Positions 1 through 6,385 are shown, counted from the first letter of the stretch. The stretch is DNA of 7,145 nucleotides from CAYXRK01 sp964467615 (GCA_964467615.1 CAYXRK010000225.1:1-7145), one strand, 5' to 3'. Made by a program: numbers and translations. Notes: generated by a model not told the origin, from the letters alone.

Positions 1-1
1 C

Positions 2-2647
2 TGGGCGGCCGCCGACCGCCTGCTGACGTCGGCCCCGCACGCCGCCGAGACGTACCGCGAAAAGCGGATGGCGGAACGGGACCGGGCCAAGAAAGCCGCG
101 GAGAAAGCAGCCGCCAAACGCAAGGCCGCGCCCAAAAAGGCGGCGCCGGCCCCGTCGAAGGCGAAGAAAAAGGGGAGTGCCGAGGAAGTGGCCGTTGCCC
201 TCGAGCCGGCCGCTGCGCCATTCGCGGAGATCATTTCCGCGGAAGAAGCCGCGAAGGCCGAGCAAAAGGCCTCTGTCGAACTGGTGGGTGAGGACGACGT
301 TGCGGTCGTGCCTGTAGAAAAGAAAGTGAAGAAGAAGAAAAAGGAAGGCGAACTTCCTTCGATAGTCATCGGAAGCGCCATCGAACACGAGCAGGTGGTC
401 GCCGAGGTTGTCCGCGCCGACGGGACGCATGTACTTCCGAAAGATGCCGAGTTGGGCGACAGAGAGGTGTCACTTCAATTCGAGGAGGAAGATTTAGGGG
501 TCTTGGCCGAAGCCGAACGCCGCCAAGAGGAAGAAGAACGCAAGAAAGTGAAGGTCCCGAAGGCGGTAGGCACACGGCCCGATCCGGACGTGGTGGCGGA
601 CGTAATACGCCGGGAGCAATTGCGTAAGCAGCGGGAGCAGACGGGCGTCGATGAGAGTGGCCGGACGAAACGCGTAAAGACCGGGAAGGGCCCCTCGGCC
701 GCGTCGCGCAAGACGGGCAAGACGGCGCGCAAGCGTCAGCGCAAGGCGGAGAAGATACGGACGCAGGAGAGTATGCGCCGAGATGCCATGGCGGCGGTGA
801 AGGAGTATCAGGGCAGTGGCGGTTTTGACGGTCCGAAGAAGAAACGTAAACGGAAACGGGATTCCGACGACGAGAACGGCATGGAGATGACGGAGCAGTT
901 GCTTATCGAAGTCGAGGACGCGATGACCGTCGAGGAATTGGCGGACGCGATGGAGCTTGAGGTAACGGACGTCATTCTCGAACTGATGGGACTGAACATC
1001 ATGGCGACGAAGAACCAGTCGCTGAGCATTGAGTTGATCCGTCAACTCGCGGAGCCGAAGGGGTATATCGTCGAGGCGGTAATACCGGGCGAACAGGAAT
1101 TGCTTCTGGAAGCGCCGGACGCGCCGGAGGATCTAGTACCGCGTGCGCCGGTGGTGACCGTGATGGGTCACGTAGACCACGGCAAGACGAGTTTGTTGGA
1201 CCAGGTGCGCCGGGCGAGCGTCGCGGCGGGCGAGGCGGGTGGCATTACGCAACATATCGCCGCGTACGAGGTCCAATTGCCGCAGGGCCGGGTCGTGTTT
1301 CTGGACACTCCGGGCCACGCGGCGTTCACGGCGATGCGGGCACGCGGCGCGCAGATCACCGACGTTGTCGTGTTGGTGGTGGCGGCGGACGACGGCGTGA
1401 TGCCGCAAACGATTGAAGCGATCGATCACGCGAAGGCGGCGGAAGTGCCCATCGTGGTGGCGATAAACAAGGTCGACAAACCGGGCGCCAATCCGGATCG
1501 CATTCGGCAGGAATTGACTCGGTTCGGGCTTTTGGATGAGCAGTGGGGCGGTAAGACGATCATTAAGGAAATCAGTGCGTTGACGGGTCAGGGCGTCGAC
1601 GATCTTATGGAATTGCTTGTACTCGAGACGGAATTGCTGGAGCTCCGGGCAAACCCGAAAAAGCCGGCGCGCGGCGCGATCGTGGAAGCCGAGATCACGC
1701 GAGGGCAAGGACCGGTGGCGTGGGTTCTCGTACAGAGCGGGACATTGCGGGTTGGCGATCCGTTCTTGGCCGGGGAAAGTTATGGGCGCGTCCGCTCGAT
1801 GCAAAACTACGCTGGACAAAGTATTACGGAAGCGGGGCCGTCCACGGCGGTAGTCGTAACGGGATTCAATACGCCCCCTCACGCGGGTGACACTTTCCTG
1901 ACGGTGAAGGATGAGCGCGCCGCCCGGGAGATAGCGGCGTCGCGCGCGCACCGTTCGCGGACGAAGCAGGGCGCGGTGGTGCGGCACGTTACGCTGGAAG
2001 ATTTCCATTCACAATTGCTCGCGGGCGAGAAGCATGAGCTCAATATCGTCTTGAAAGCGGACGTGCAGGGATCGGTGGACGTGCTGACCTCGAGTATTCC
2101 GAAGCTCGGGAATGAAGAGGTGCGGGCGCGGATCGTCCACGCGGGGGTCGGCGAGATCAACGAGTCGGACGTGTTGCTGGCGAGCGCGAGCGATGCGGTG
2201 GTGATCGGGTTCCACGTTTCCGCGCCGACGAAGATCGAGCGTCTGGCGCAGGAAGAGGGCGTAGACATTCGGTCGTATAAGATCATCTACGAAATCACCG
2301 AGGACATCCGTAAGGCCCTCGAAGGATTGCTCGAGCCGGAGAAGAAAGAAGTGGTCGTTGGTCACGCCGAGATTCGGGCGGTGTTCAAATCCTCCGCGGC
2401 CGGGCGCATCGCGGGTTGTTATGTGCGTGACGGAGAAATTCGCAGAGACACCGCAATCCGGTTGATGCGCAATGGAGGGGCGGTATGGACGGGCAAGATT
2501 GGTTCCCTGCGGCGTATGAAGGACGATGTTAGCGCGGTCCAGACCGGTTACGAATGCGGCATAAATCTTGACGGTTTTGACAACGTCGTCGAGGGCGACA
2601 TCATCGAGGCGTACCGCGTCGAATCGGTCGCGAAGACCCTAGCGTAA
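2..2647 (+). CDS. infB: Translation initiation factor IF-2 (5' end outside window)
   Basis: IF-2 is the cytoplasmic GTPase that places formyl-Met-tRNA on the 30S subunit and promotes 50S joining. Counting from the ATG at 68, residues 1 to about 265 are a Lys/Ala/Glu-rich low-complexity linker. An IF2_N-type segment follows at about 272-340 (VEELADAMELEVTDVILELM). The GTPase domain has G1 GHVDHGKT (367-374), a switch I region with GGITQHIAAYEV, G3 DTPGH (413-417), G4 NKVD (467-470) and a G5-like SALTGQG. The later barrel, G3 (NIVLKADVQGSVDVL) and C-terminal (SLRRMKDDV, YECGINLDGFDNV) regions closely match known IF-2. The frame has no stop between positions 2 and 68, the upstream residues are Ala-rich like the linker, and the usual first IF2_N domain is missing. 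The true start is therefore probably upstream, although the ATG at 68 cannot be excluded. It is the first gene of the visible operon. Identity is certain; only the start is open. Confidence 0.97.
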   Translation, partial: WAAADRLLTSAPHAAETYREKRMAERDRAKKAAEKAAAKRKAAPKKAAPAPSKAKKKGSAEEVAVALEPAAAPFAEIISAEEAAKAEQKASVELVGEDDVAVVPVEKKVKKKKKEGELPSIVIGSAIEHEQVVAEVVRADGTHVLPKDAELGDREVSLQFEEEDLGVLAEAERRQEEEERKKVKVPKAVGTRPDPDVVADVIRREQLRKQREQTGVDESGRTKRVKTGKGPSAASRKTGKTARKRQRKAEKIRTQESMRRDAMAAVKEYQGSGGFDGPKKKRKRKRDSDDENGMEMTEQLLIEVEDAMTVEELADAMELEVTDVILELMGLNIMATKNQSLSIELIRQLAEPKGYIVEAVIPGEQELLLEAPDAPEDLVPRAPVVTVMGHVDHGKTSLLDQVRRASVAAGEAGGITQHIAAYEVQLPQGRVVFLDTPGHAAFTAMRARGAQITDVVVLVVAADDGVMPQTIEAIDHAKAAEVPIVVAINKVDKPGANPDRIRQELTRFGLLDEQWGGKTIIKEISALTGQGVDDLMELLVLETELLELRANPKKPARGAIVEAEITRGQGPVAWVLVQSGTLRVGDPFLAGESYGRVRSMQNYAGQSITEAGPSTAVVVTGFNTPPHAGDTFLTVKDERAAREIAASRAHRSRTKQGAVVRHVTLEDFHSQLLAGEKHELNIVLKADVQGSVDVLTSSIPKLGNEEVRARIVHAGVGEINESDVLLASASDAVVIGFHVSAPTKIERLAQEEGVDIRSYKIIYEITEDIRKALEGLLEPEKKEVVVGHAEIRAVFKSSAAGRIAGCYVRDGEIRRDTAIRLMRNGGAVWTGKIGSLRRMKDDVSAVQTGYECGINLDGFDNVVEGDIIEAYRVESVAKTLA

Positions 2648-2650
2648 CTA

Positions 2651-2673
2651 CGCTCCCGGCGTGCGCCGGGGCG
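2651..2673 (+). other. GC-rich hairpin between infB and ylxP
   Basis: The 38-nt gap after infB contains the perfect inverted repeat CCCGGC (2655-2660) / GCCGGG (2665-2670) with a four-base loop. It can be extended by CGC (2651-2653) pairing with GCG (2671-2673) across a bulged T at 2654, giving nine base pairs. No T-run follows, so it does not look like a rho-independent terminator. It begins 3 nt after the infB stop and ends 12 nt before the ylxP ATG, where it could stabilise a processed mRNA end or influence access to the ylxP ribosome-binding site. The pairing is seen in the sequence; any function is inference. Confidence 0.45.
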
Positions 2674-2685
2674 CGAGAAGAACGG

Positions 2686-2967
2686 ATGACGATCGGCGTT
2701 CTTCAGATGGAGTTTGACGTGCCCGGATCGCGGTCGCTCAAAGAGAAGCGGCGGGCGATTCTGAGCCTCAAGACGATGCTCCACAACCGATTCAACTGTT
2801 CGGTCGCGGAGACGGGTTTCCACGACAAGTGGGCGCGGGCGCAATTGACCGCGTGCGTCGTGTCGGGCGAGCGTGCGCATGCGAACGATCATCTGAATGA
2901 GATCGTCCGTTTCGCCCAGAACCATCATGCGGCGCTATTGACCGACTACACGATCGAAATGCTTTGA
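2686..2967 (+). CDS. ylxP: YlxP family protein (DUF503)
   Basis: This 93-residue protein matches the DUF503/YlxP family, small conserved proteins found next to infB and rbfA in many bacteria. The family usually has about 90-100 residues, so this copy is full length. Visible family features are the start MTIGVLQMEF, the motif SLKEKR at residues 17-22, the RFNCSVAETG segment following a helix, and the hydrophilic C-terminal half. No signal peptide or membrane segment is seen. The ATG at 2686 has a purine-rich GAGAAG (2675-2680) five bases upstream, overlapping the base of the preceding hairpin by none. A role in ribosome assembly or RNA handling is suggested only by its constant neighbourhood; the biochemical function is not established. 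The stop codon runs into the rbfA Shine-Dalgarno sequence, so translation of the two is likely coupled. Confidence 0.92.
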   Translation: MTIGVLQMEFDVPGSRSLKEKRRAILSLKTMLHNRFNCSVAETGFHDKWARAQLTACVVSGERAHANDHLNEIVRFAQNHHAALLTDYTIEML

Positions 2968-2971
2968 AGGA
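2967..2971 (+). promoter_or_regulatory. Shine-Dalgarno site deciding the GTG start of rbfA
   Basis: AAGGA at 2967-2971 shares its first base with the ylxP stop codon and lies eight bases before the GTG at 2980. The spacing is good, and the encoded start (ASESRAQR) has the usual RbfA N-terminal character, supporting GTG as the real initiation codon. The overlap of stop and ribosome-binding site suggests coupling to ylxP translation. Confidence 0.7.
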
Positions 2972-2979
2972 CATTACTT

Positions 2980-3354
2980 GTGGCCAGTGAATCCCGCGCG
3001 CAGCGCGTCGCCCAGGCGGTACGTGCTGAGATCGCCGACCTCTTGACGAGGGGCGTGAAGGATCCGCGCGTCGGGTTCGTTTCGATTATGGACGTACGCA
3101 TGTCTCCGGATCTGCGGTACGCGAACGTGTACGTCAGCCTGTTGGGCACGGACAAGGAAAAGAAGAGTTCGCTCATTGGCTTGCGGCAGGCGGCGGGTTG
3201 GATACGGCGGGAGCTGGGCAAGAAATTGGAATTGCGCCTGACGCCAGAAGTCCGGTTCTTCGAGGACACTACGCTGGATCGCGTGTATCACCTTGAGGAA
3301 GTATTCAAGCAGATTCATGAGGAGAGCGGGGAAGGCGGCCATGACCGCGATTGA
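2980..3354 (+). CDS. rbfA: 30S ribosome-binding factor RbfA
   Basis: RbfA binds immature 30S subunits near the 5' end of 16S rRNA and helps late maturation of the small subunit. The 124-residue protein has the family's usual length and the order expected of its single KH-like domain. It opens with the helix SESRAQRVAQAVRAEIADLL, then KDPRVGFVSIMDVRMSPDLRYA, the strand NVYVSLLG, and the segment GLRQAAGWIRRELG. In that segment the A-A-G at residues 71-73 fits the helix-kink motif of RbfA KH domains. LELRLTPEVRFFED closes the fold. The gene starts at GTG, 12 nt after ylxP, and its last 14 nt overlap the start of nrnA. Placement between infB and truB is the classical setting for rbfA. Confidence 0.96.
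   Translation: MASESRAQRVAQAVRAEIADLLTRGVKDPRVGFVSIMDVRMSPDLRYANVYVSLLGTDKEKKSSLIGLRQAAGWIRRELGKKLELRLTPEVRFFEDTTLDRVYHLEEVFKQIHEESGEGGHDRD
3331..3335 (+). promoter_or_regulatory. Shine-Dalgarno site deciding the start of nrnA
   Basis: GAAGG (3331-3335), within a GGGGAAGG run, lies inside the 3' end of rbfA and five bases before the ATG at 3341. An in-frame TTG at 3293 and an ATG at 3317 lie further upstream. They would add residues that precede the normal start of the DHH domain and would enlarge the overlap with rbfA. The site favours 3341. Confidence 0.6.
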
Positions 3355-4324
3355 TCAGAAGACGGCGGTCGACCGGCTGCGCGAGGCGAATTCGTTTCTT
3401 TTGACGACGCATGAGCACCCGGATGGTGACGCAATCGGTACCATGCTGGGATTGCGAGGGCTGCTCCTGGCGATGGGTAAGCGCGACATCGTATGCGTGA
3501 GTCATGACGGCGTCCCGAGGCTGTACGACTGGCTTCCGGGGCGTGATGCGGTGAAGAAGCCGGCCGAGGTCAGCGGGAGGTGGGACCTGGCGGTCATTGT
3601 CGATGTGGCGCAGATTGAGCGCATCGGTGACGCGGCGAAACTGTTGGCATCGTGCGGAAAAGTGCTCGTCCTGGATCATCACCTCGAGACGAGCCCTTGC
3701 GGCGACTACAACTTTATCGTTGCCACGTATTCCGCGGCGGCGGAGATCATTATCGATTTGCACGAGGCGGCCGGCGTGGCCATGACGAAGGACACGGCAA
3801 CCTGTCTCTACGTGGGCCTAACAACGGACACCGGCGGGTTCCGCTTTGCGAATACCAACTCGGGATCGCATCGCCGCGCGGCGGCGCTGTTGGAAACGGG
3901 GATAAATGTTTCCGATATTTCGACTCGGGCATTTGATGTACTGCCGAAACAAAAGCTGGGTCTGCTTCGCTGCGCCTTGGATCACATGGAGGTCTCGGCG
4001 TCGCGCGCGTTTGCACACACATGGATATCGAGCGAAGACATGAAGGCGACGGGGGCGTCCGGCGAGGACGCGGAAGGCCTGGTCAACTACGCGAGGAACA
4101 TCGAAGGGGTGAAAGTGGGCTTTATGGCGCGGGAATTGGACAATGGCAAGGTGAAGATCAGCATGCGTTCTCGCGACGGATTCAATTCGGCGGTGTTGCT
4201 CAAGAAACTGGGCGGGGGAGGCCACGCGGGCGCGGCGGGAGTCACGCTCGAGATGTCGCTCGAAGAGGCGCGGGCCACAGTCGTTGCGGCGGTGAGCGCG
4301 GCGCTGGGGGAAACGGACGGATGA
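3341..4324 (+). CDS. nrnA: DHH/DHHA1 phosphoesterase, NrnA-like (nanoRNase / pAp phosphatase)
   Basis: This 327-residue protein is a two-domain DHH-DHHA1 phosphoesterase. NrnA relatives use two metal ions, typically Mn, to hydrolyse RNA oligonucleotides of two to five residues, and many also dephosphorylate 3'-phosphoadenosine 5'-phosphate. The metal-binding motifs are visible: H24-E-H-P-D28-G-D30, D88 in VIVDVAQIERIGD, D112-H-H114, and D163 in GLTTDTGGFRF. The C-terminal DHHA1 domain has VKISMRSRDGFNSAVLLKKL followed by the Gly-rich substrate loop GGGGHAGAAG (291-300). All catalytic residues appear intact. The start at 3341 overlaps rbfA by 14 nt, and the stop overlaps the truB start as ATGA. 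This placement between rbfA and truB is common outside the enterobacteria. The exact substrate (nanoRNA, pAp or c-di-AMP/pApA) cannot be told from sequence. A membrane GdpP-type role is unlikely, since no membrane or PAS region is present. Confidence 0.9.
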   Translation: MTAIDQKTAVDRLREANSFLLTTHEHPDGDAIGTMLGLRGLLLAMGKRDIVCVSHDGVPRLYDWLPGRDAVKKPAEVSGRWDLAVIVDVAQIERIGDAAKLLASCGKVLVLDHHLETSPCGDYNFIVATYSAAAEIIIDLHEAAGVAMTKDTATCLYVGLTTDTGGFRFANTNSGSHRRAAALLETGINVSDISTRAFDVLPKQKLGLLRCALDHMEVSASRAFAHTWISSEDMKATGASGEDAEGLVNYARNIEGVKVGFMARELDNGKVKISMRSRDGFNSAVLLKKLGGGGHAGAAGVTLEMSLEEARATVVAAVSAALGETDG

Positions 4325-5217
4325 AGGGCATTCTGTTGGTGGATAAAGCGCCCGGCATGACTTCGCACGATGTGGTTGATCACATACGCAAGGCCGCGGG
4401 CACGCGCCGAGTAGGTCACACGGGCACGCTCGATCCGGCGGCGACCGGCCTTTTGATCATTTGCGTCGGCGAGGCCACGCGCCTTTCCGAACACTTGACG
4501 GGGCTCGGCAAAGTCTACGAAGGCCATATGCGTCTTGGCGTTGTCACCGAATCGTATGACATGGATGGGGCAATCGTTGAAGAACGTCCGACTCCCGAGC
4601 TATCTTCCGACGCAATTCGCGATGTGTTTGCCAGGTACACCGGGGAGATCGATCAGATCCCGCCGATGGTCAGCGCGGTGAAAGTGGGAGGCGAGCGGCT
4701 CTACAAGCGGGCCCGAAAAGGCGAGACCGTGGATCGGCCGGCCCGGCGCGTGACCGTGAGCGAGTTCGCGTTGCTTGACTACGAGCTCCCGCTCATCCAC
4801 TTTCGCGTGCGATGCACAAGCGGGACCTATGTGCGGAGTCTGTGCCACGACGCCGGCCAGGATTTTGGTTGCGGCGCGGCGTTGAATTCCTTGCGAAGGA
4901 CGGCGGTGGGACGGCATAGTGTCGAGGACGCAACGCCCGTGGCCGACTTCAAGACGCTCGAAGACGTCGAGACGCGATTGCTTCCTCTGGGCGAGGCGCT
5001 GGACTTGCCATCGGTGGTGGTCCGGGCGGGGGCGCGGGGTTTGCTCTCCCGGGGCGGCAGCCTGACGGGCCGCGACATCAAGGGCGAGTGCCCTGTTGAT
5101 CAGGGCTGGATTCAGTTGAAGTCCTCGGACGGTGATCTGCTTGCCTTGGCACAGATTCAGACTGGGCCGGGCCACGCGCTCATCGTTCCGCGCCGGGTGT
5201 TCATGAAGGCATCGTAG
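4321..5217 (+). CDS. truB: tRNA pseudouridine(55) synthase TruB
   Basis: TruB converts U55 in the T-loop of elongator tRNAs to pseudouridine and also acts as a tRNA-folding chaperone. The 298-residue protein begins MKGILLVDKAPGMTSHDVV, as the family does. It carries the catalytic motif GHTGTLDP with nucleophile D38, an active-site Tyr at 66 (KVYEGHMRLG), the substrate-loop segment PPMVSAVKVGGERLYKRARKG, and R172 in SGTYVRSLCHDAG followed by CGAALNSLRR. About 70 C-terminal residues form the small PUA-like region (VVRAGARGLLSRGG, SSDGDLLALAQI). By alignment in memory, D38, Y66 and R172 correspond to D48, Y76 and R181 of the E. coli enzyme. The frame is open for 100 codons upstream of 4321, but that part lies inside nrnA and has no TruB character. 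The ATG at 4321 overlaps the nrnA stop by 4 nt, with GGGGGA at 4306-4311 as a likely ribosome-binding site. ribF starts 6 nt after its stop. Confidence 0.96.
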   Translation: MKGILLVDKAPGMTSHDVVDHIRKAAGTRRVGHTGTLDPAATGLLIICVGEATRLSEHLTGLGKVYEGHMRLGVVTESYDMDGAIVEERPTPELSSDAIRDVFARYTGEIDQIPPMVSAVKVGGERLYKRARKGETVDRPARRVTVSEFALLDYELPLIHFRVRCTSGTYVRSLCHDAGQDFGCGAALNSLRRTAVGRHSVEDATPVADFKTLEDVETRLLPLGEALDLPSVVVRAGARGLLSRGGSLTGRDIKGECPVDQGWIQLKSSDGDLLALAQIQTGPGHALIVPRRVFMKAS

Positions 5218-5223
5218 ACGCCG

Positions 5224-6150
5224 ATGGAAATCGTCGAACGAGTGCGGGAGACGGAACGCACGTTTCCGAACGTCGTGCTCACGCTGGGGAGTTTCGACGG
5301 CGTACACCTGGGCCATCGGGTCATCATTGACCGGGTCGTCGAACGCGCGAAGGTGGCGAAATGCACCGCTGCAATACTCACCATGAAGCCGCATCCGCGC
5401 GAGTTTTTTTCGCCGGAGCATGCGCCGAACCTTTTGACCTGCGACACTAAAAAGTTAGAACTGTTTGATCAAGCCGGGATAGGGGTCGTGTTCGTCCTGG
5501 CGTTCGACGCGGAGACGGCGGCCATGTCGCCACAGGATTTTGTAGAGCAGATCCTTCACGAGCGGTGTGGCGCGAAACATATGGTAGTGGGCCACGATTG
5601 CCGGTTCGGAAAAGGCGCCAAGGGGGACTTCGCGTTTTTGGTCGAGACTGGCGCCACGTTCGGATTCACGGTGGAACAAGTCCCCGCGTTGATTGTAGAC
5701 GGCGAGCGCGTAAGCAGCACGTTGATCCGCGAGCGAATCCTGCAGGGTGATCTAGCCGATGCGGAACGGTTTTTGGGAAGAAAGTATTCGATCGTGGGCG
5801 AGGTGATCCACGGGCGAGGCATCGGCGAGAAGATCGGGTTTCCCACGGCGAACATAAAGCCGCACCACAGCGCGACGCCCGCGCAAGGCGTGTATATCGC
5901 GGAGGCGGTCGTGCGCGGCAAGCGGCTTCCCGCCGCAGTGAACATTGGAATCGCCCCGACGATTCGGCACGAAGATTTGACGATTGAAGCGCACCTGTTG
6001 GACTTTCACGAGGACATTGCCGGCGAGAGTATCGAGATAGTTTTTCACCGGCGCGTCCGGCCTGAAATGAAGTTCAACTCGATAGGGGCGTTAATCGAGC
6101 AGATCGCGAAGGACGTGGGGGAGACGCGGGCGTACTTTGGGTTGGATTGA
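5224..6150 (+). CDS. ribF: Bifunctional riboflavin kinase / FAD synthetase RibF
   Basis: RibF phosphorylates riboflavin to FMN and then adenylylates FMN to FAD in the cytoplasm. The 308-residue length is typical of the bifunctional bacterial enzyme. The N-terminal nucleotidyltransferase half has GSFDGVHLGH (residues 22-31), the GHDCRFGKGAKGD segment from residue 123, and SSTLIRER from residue 164. The C-terminal kinase half has IGEKIGFPTANI with PTAN at 207-210, GVYIAEA, NIGIAPT (240-246) and EAHLLDF, with E255 the expected catalytic base. Both activities therefore look intact. The start MEIVERV fits the family. The nearest purine-rich site, GAAGG at 5205-5209, is 14 nt upstream inside truB, which is long and suggests dependence on truB translation. 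The truB-ribF pairing is widespread. It is the last gene of the operon visible here; rpsO, a frequent next gene, is not seen before the insertion sequence. Confidence 0.96.
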   Translation: MEIVERVRETERTFPNVVLTLGSFDGVHLGHRVIIDRVVERAKVAKCTAAILTMKPHPREFFSPEHAPNLLTCDTKKLELFDQAGIGVVFVLAFDAETAAMSPQDFVEQILHERCGAKHMVVGHDCRFGKGAKGDFAFLVETGATFGFTVEQVPALIVDGERVSSTLIRERILQGDLADAERFLGRKYSIVGEVIHGRGIGEKIGFPTANIKPHHSATPAQGVYIAEAVVRGKRLPAAVNIGIAPTIRHEDLTIEAHLLDFHEDIAGESIEIVFHRRVRPEMKFNSIGALIEQIAKDVGETRAYFGLD

Positions 6151-6248
6151 CGGTGCGGATAACAGCTTGTTAACATGAAGCACGGTAAACACAAGGGATT
6201 CCGGTGGGACCGTTACTTTCATGAGCTCAGCAAGCTTTATTGTACACT
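6151..6248. other. Intergenic stretch after ribF with unidentified 27-codon ORF
   Basis: This stretch is visibly richer in A and T than the operon. An ATG at 6175 opens a frame of 27 codons (MKHGKHKGFRWDRYFHELSK then LYCTLLS) that stops at 6256-6258. I do not recognise the peptide and see no good ribosome-binding site in front of it, so it is not annotated as a gene. Only weak palindromes occur: TAACA/TGTTA (6160-6164, 6168-6172), CGGT/ACCG (6202-6205, 6209-6212) and TGAGCTCA (6222-6229). None is a convincing rho-independent terminator. I see no tRNA, rpsO or recognisable promoter. Confidence 0.5.
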
Positions 6249-6267
6249 GCTGTCCTAAACGGGACAG
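6249..6267. repeat. Putative IS terminal repeat with internal palindrome
   Basis: The segment begins GCTGTCCTAA and contains a perfect 6-bp inverted repeat, CTGTCC (6250-6255) and GGACAG (6262-6267), around TAAACG. The first ten bases recur in the same orientation at 6376-6385. Its position beyond the 3' end of the transposase gene fits an IS end, but the matching opposite end is not in the window. Confidence 0.4.
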
Positions 6268-6284
6268 GGTTGGCGGGTTGAGGG
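6261..6284 (+). other. Canonical G-quadruplex motif next to the IS end
   Basis: Four runs of three G occur at 6261-6263, 6267-6269, 6275-6277 and 6282-6284, separated by loops of 3, 5 and 4 bases. This meets the standard four-run G3 with loop 1-7 pattern on the + strand. It lies in the non-coding tail of the element, immediately inside the putative end. Folding and function are untested. Confidence 0.5.
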
Positions 6285-6375
6285 TCGGATTGTAGCGAGT
6301 TTTAGCCTTCTTTTGCGTTTCGGGATGCGTTGTCGAAGTCGAGGTTGGCCGGTTTTTCTGTTGTTCATTTTTTGG

Positions 6376-6385
6376 GCTGTCCTAA
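6376..6385. repeat. Second copy of the 10-bp end-like sequence GCTGTCCTAA
   Basis: This is an exact ten-base direct repeat of 6249-6258, starting 127 bp from the first copy and abutting the transposase stop codon (6386-6388 on the - strand). It may be an internal copy of the IS end, an alternative true end, or chance. Confidence 0.5.

Noticed and set aside
765..790. Possible internal start for a short IF-2 isoform (in-frame ATG at 773 and 788)
   Set aside because: The purine-rich AGGAGA at 765-770 is only 2 nt from the first ATG and 17 nt from the second, so spacing is poor; no positive evidence of internal initiation.
1133..2008. Long open frame of 291 codons on the - strand inside infB
   Set aside because: It is an Arg/His-rich shadow of the GC-rich infB coding strand, whose + frame has unmistakable IF-2 motifs throughout.
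3293..3340. Longer nrnA starting at TTG 3293 or ATG 3317
   Set aside because: The extra residues precede the normal DHH domain start and lie inside rbfA; ATG 3341 has a good Shine-Dalgarno at 3331-3335.
4021..4320. 100-codon upstream extension of truB
   Set aside because: It is the out-of-frame shadow of nrnA, with Arg/Gly-rich sequence and no TruB similarity; the TruB family starts at MKGILLVDK (4321).
5022..5058. G-rich stretch in truB as a G-quadruplex
   Set aside because: Only three G runs are closely spaced; the loop to the fourth is longer than seven bases, and the composition is explained by coding.
6202..6216. CGGT/ACCG stem as a terminator for ribF
   Set aside because: The stem is four pairs with a three-base loop and is not followed by a real T-run; too weak to call.
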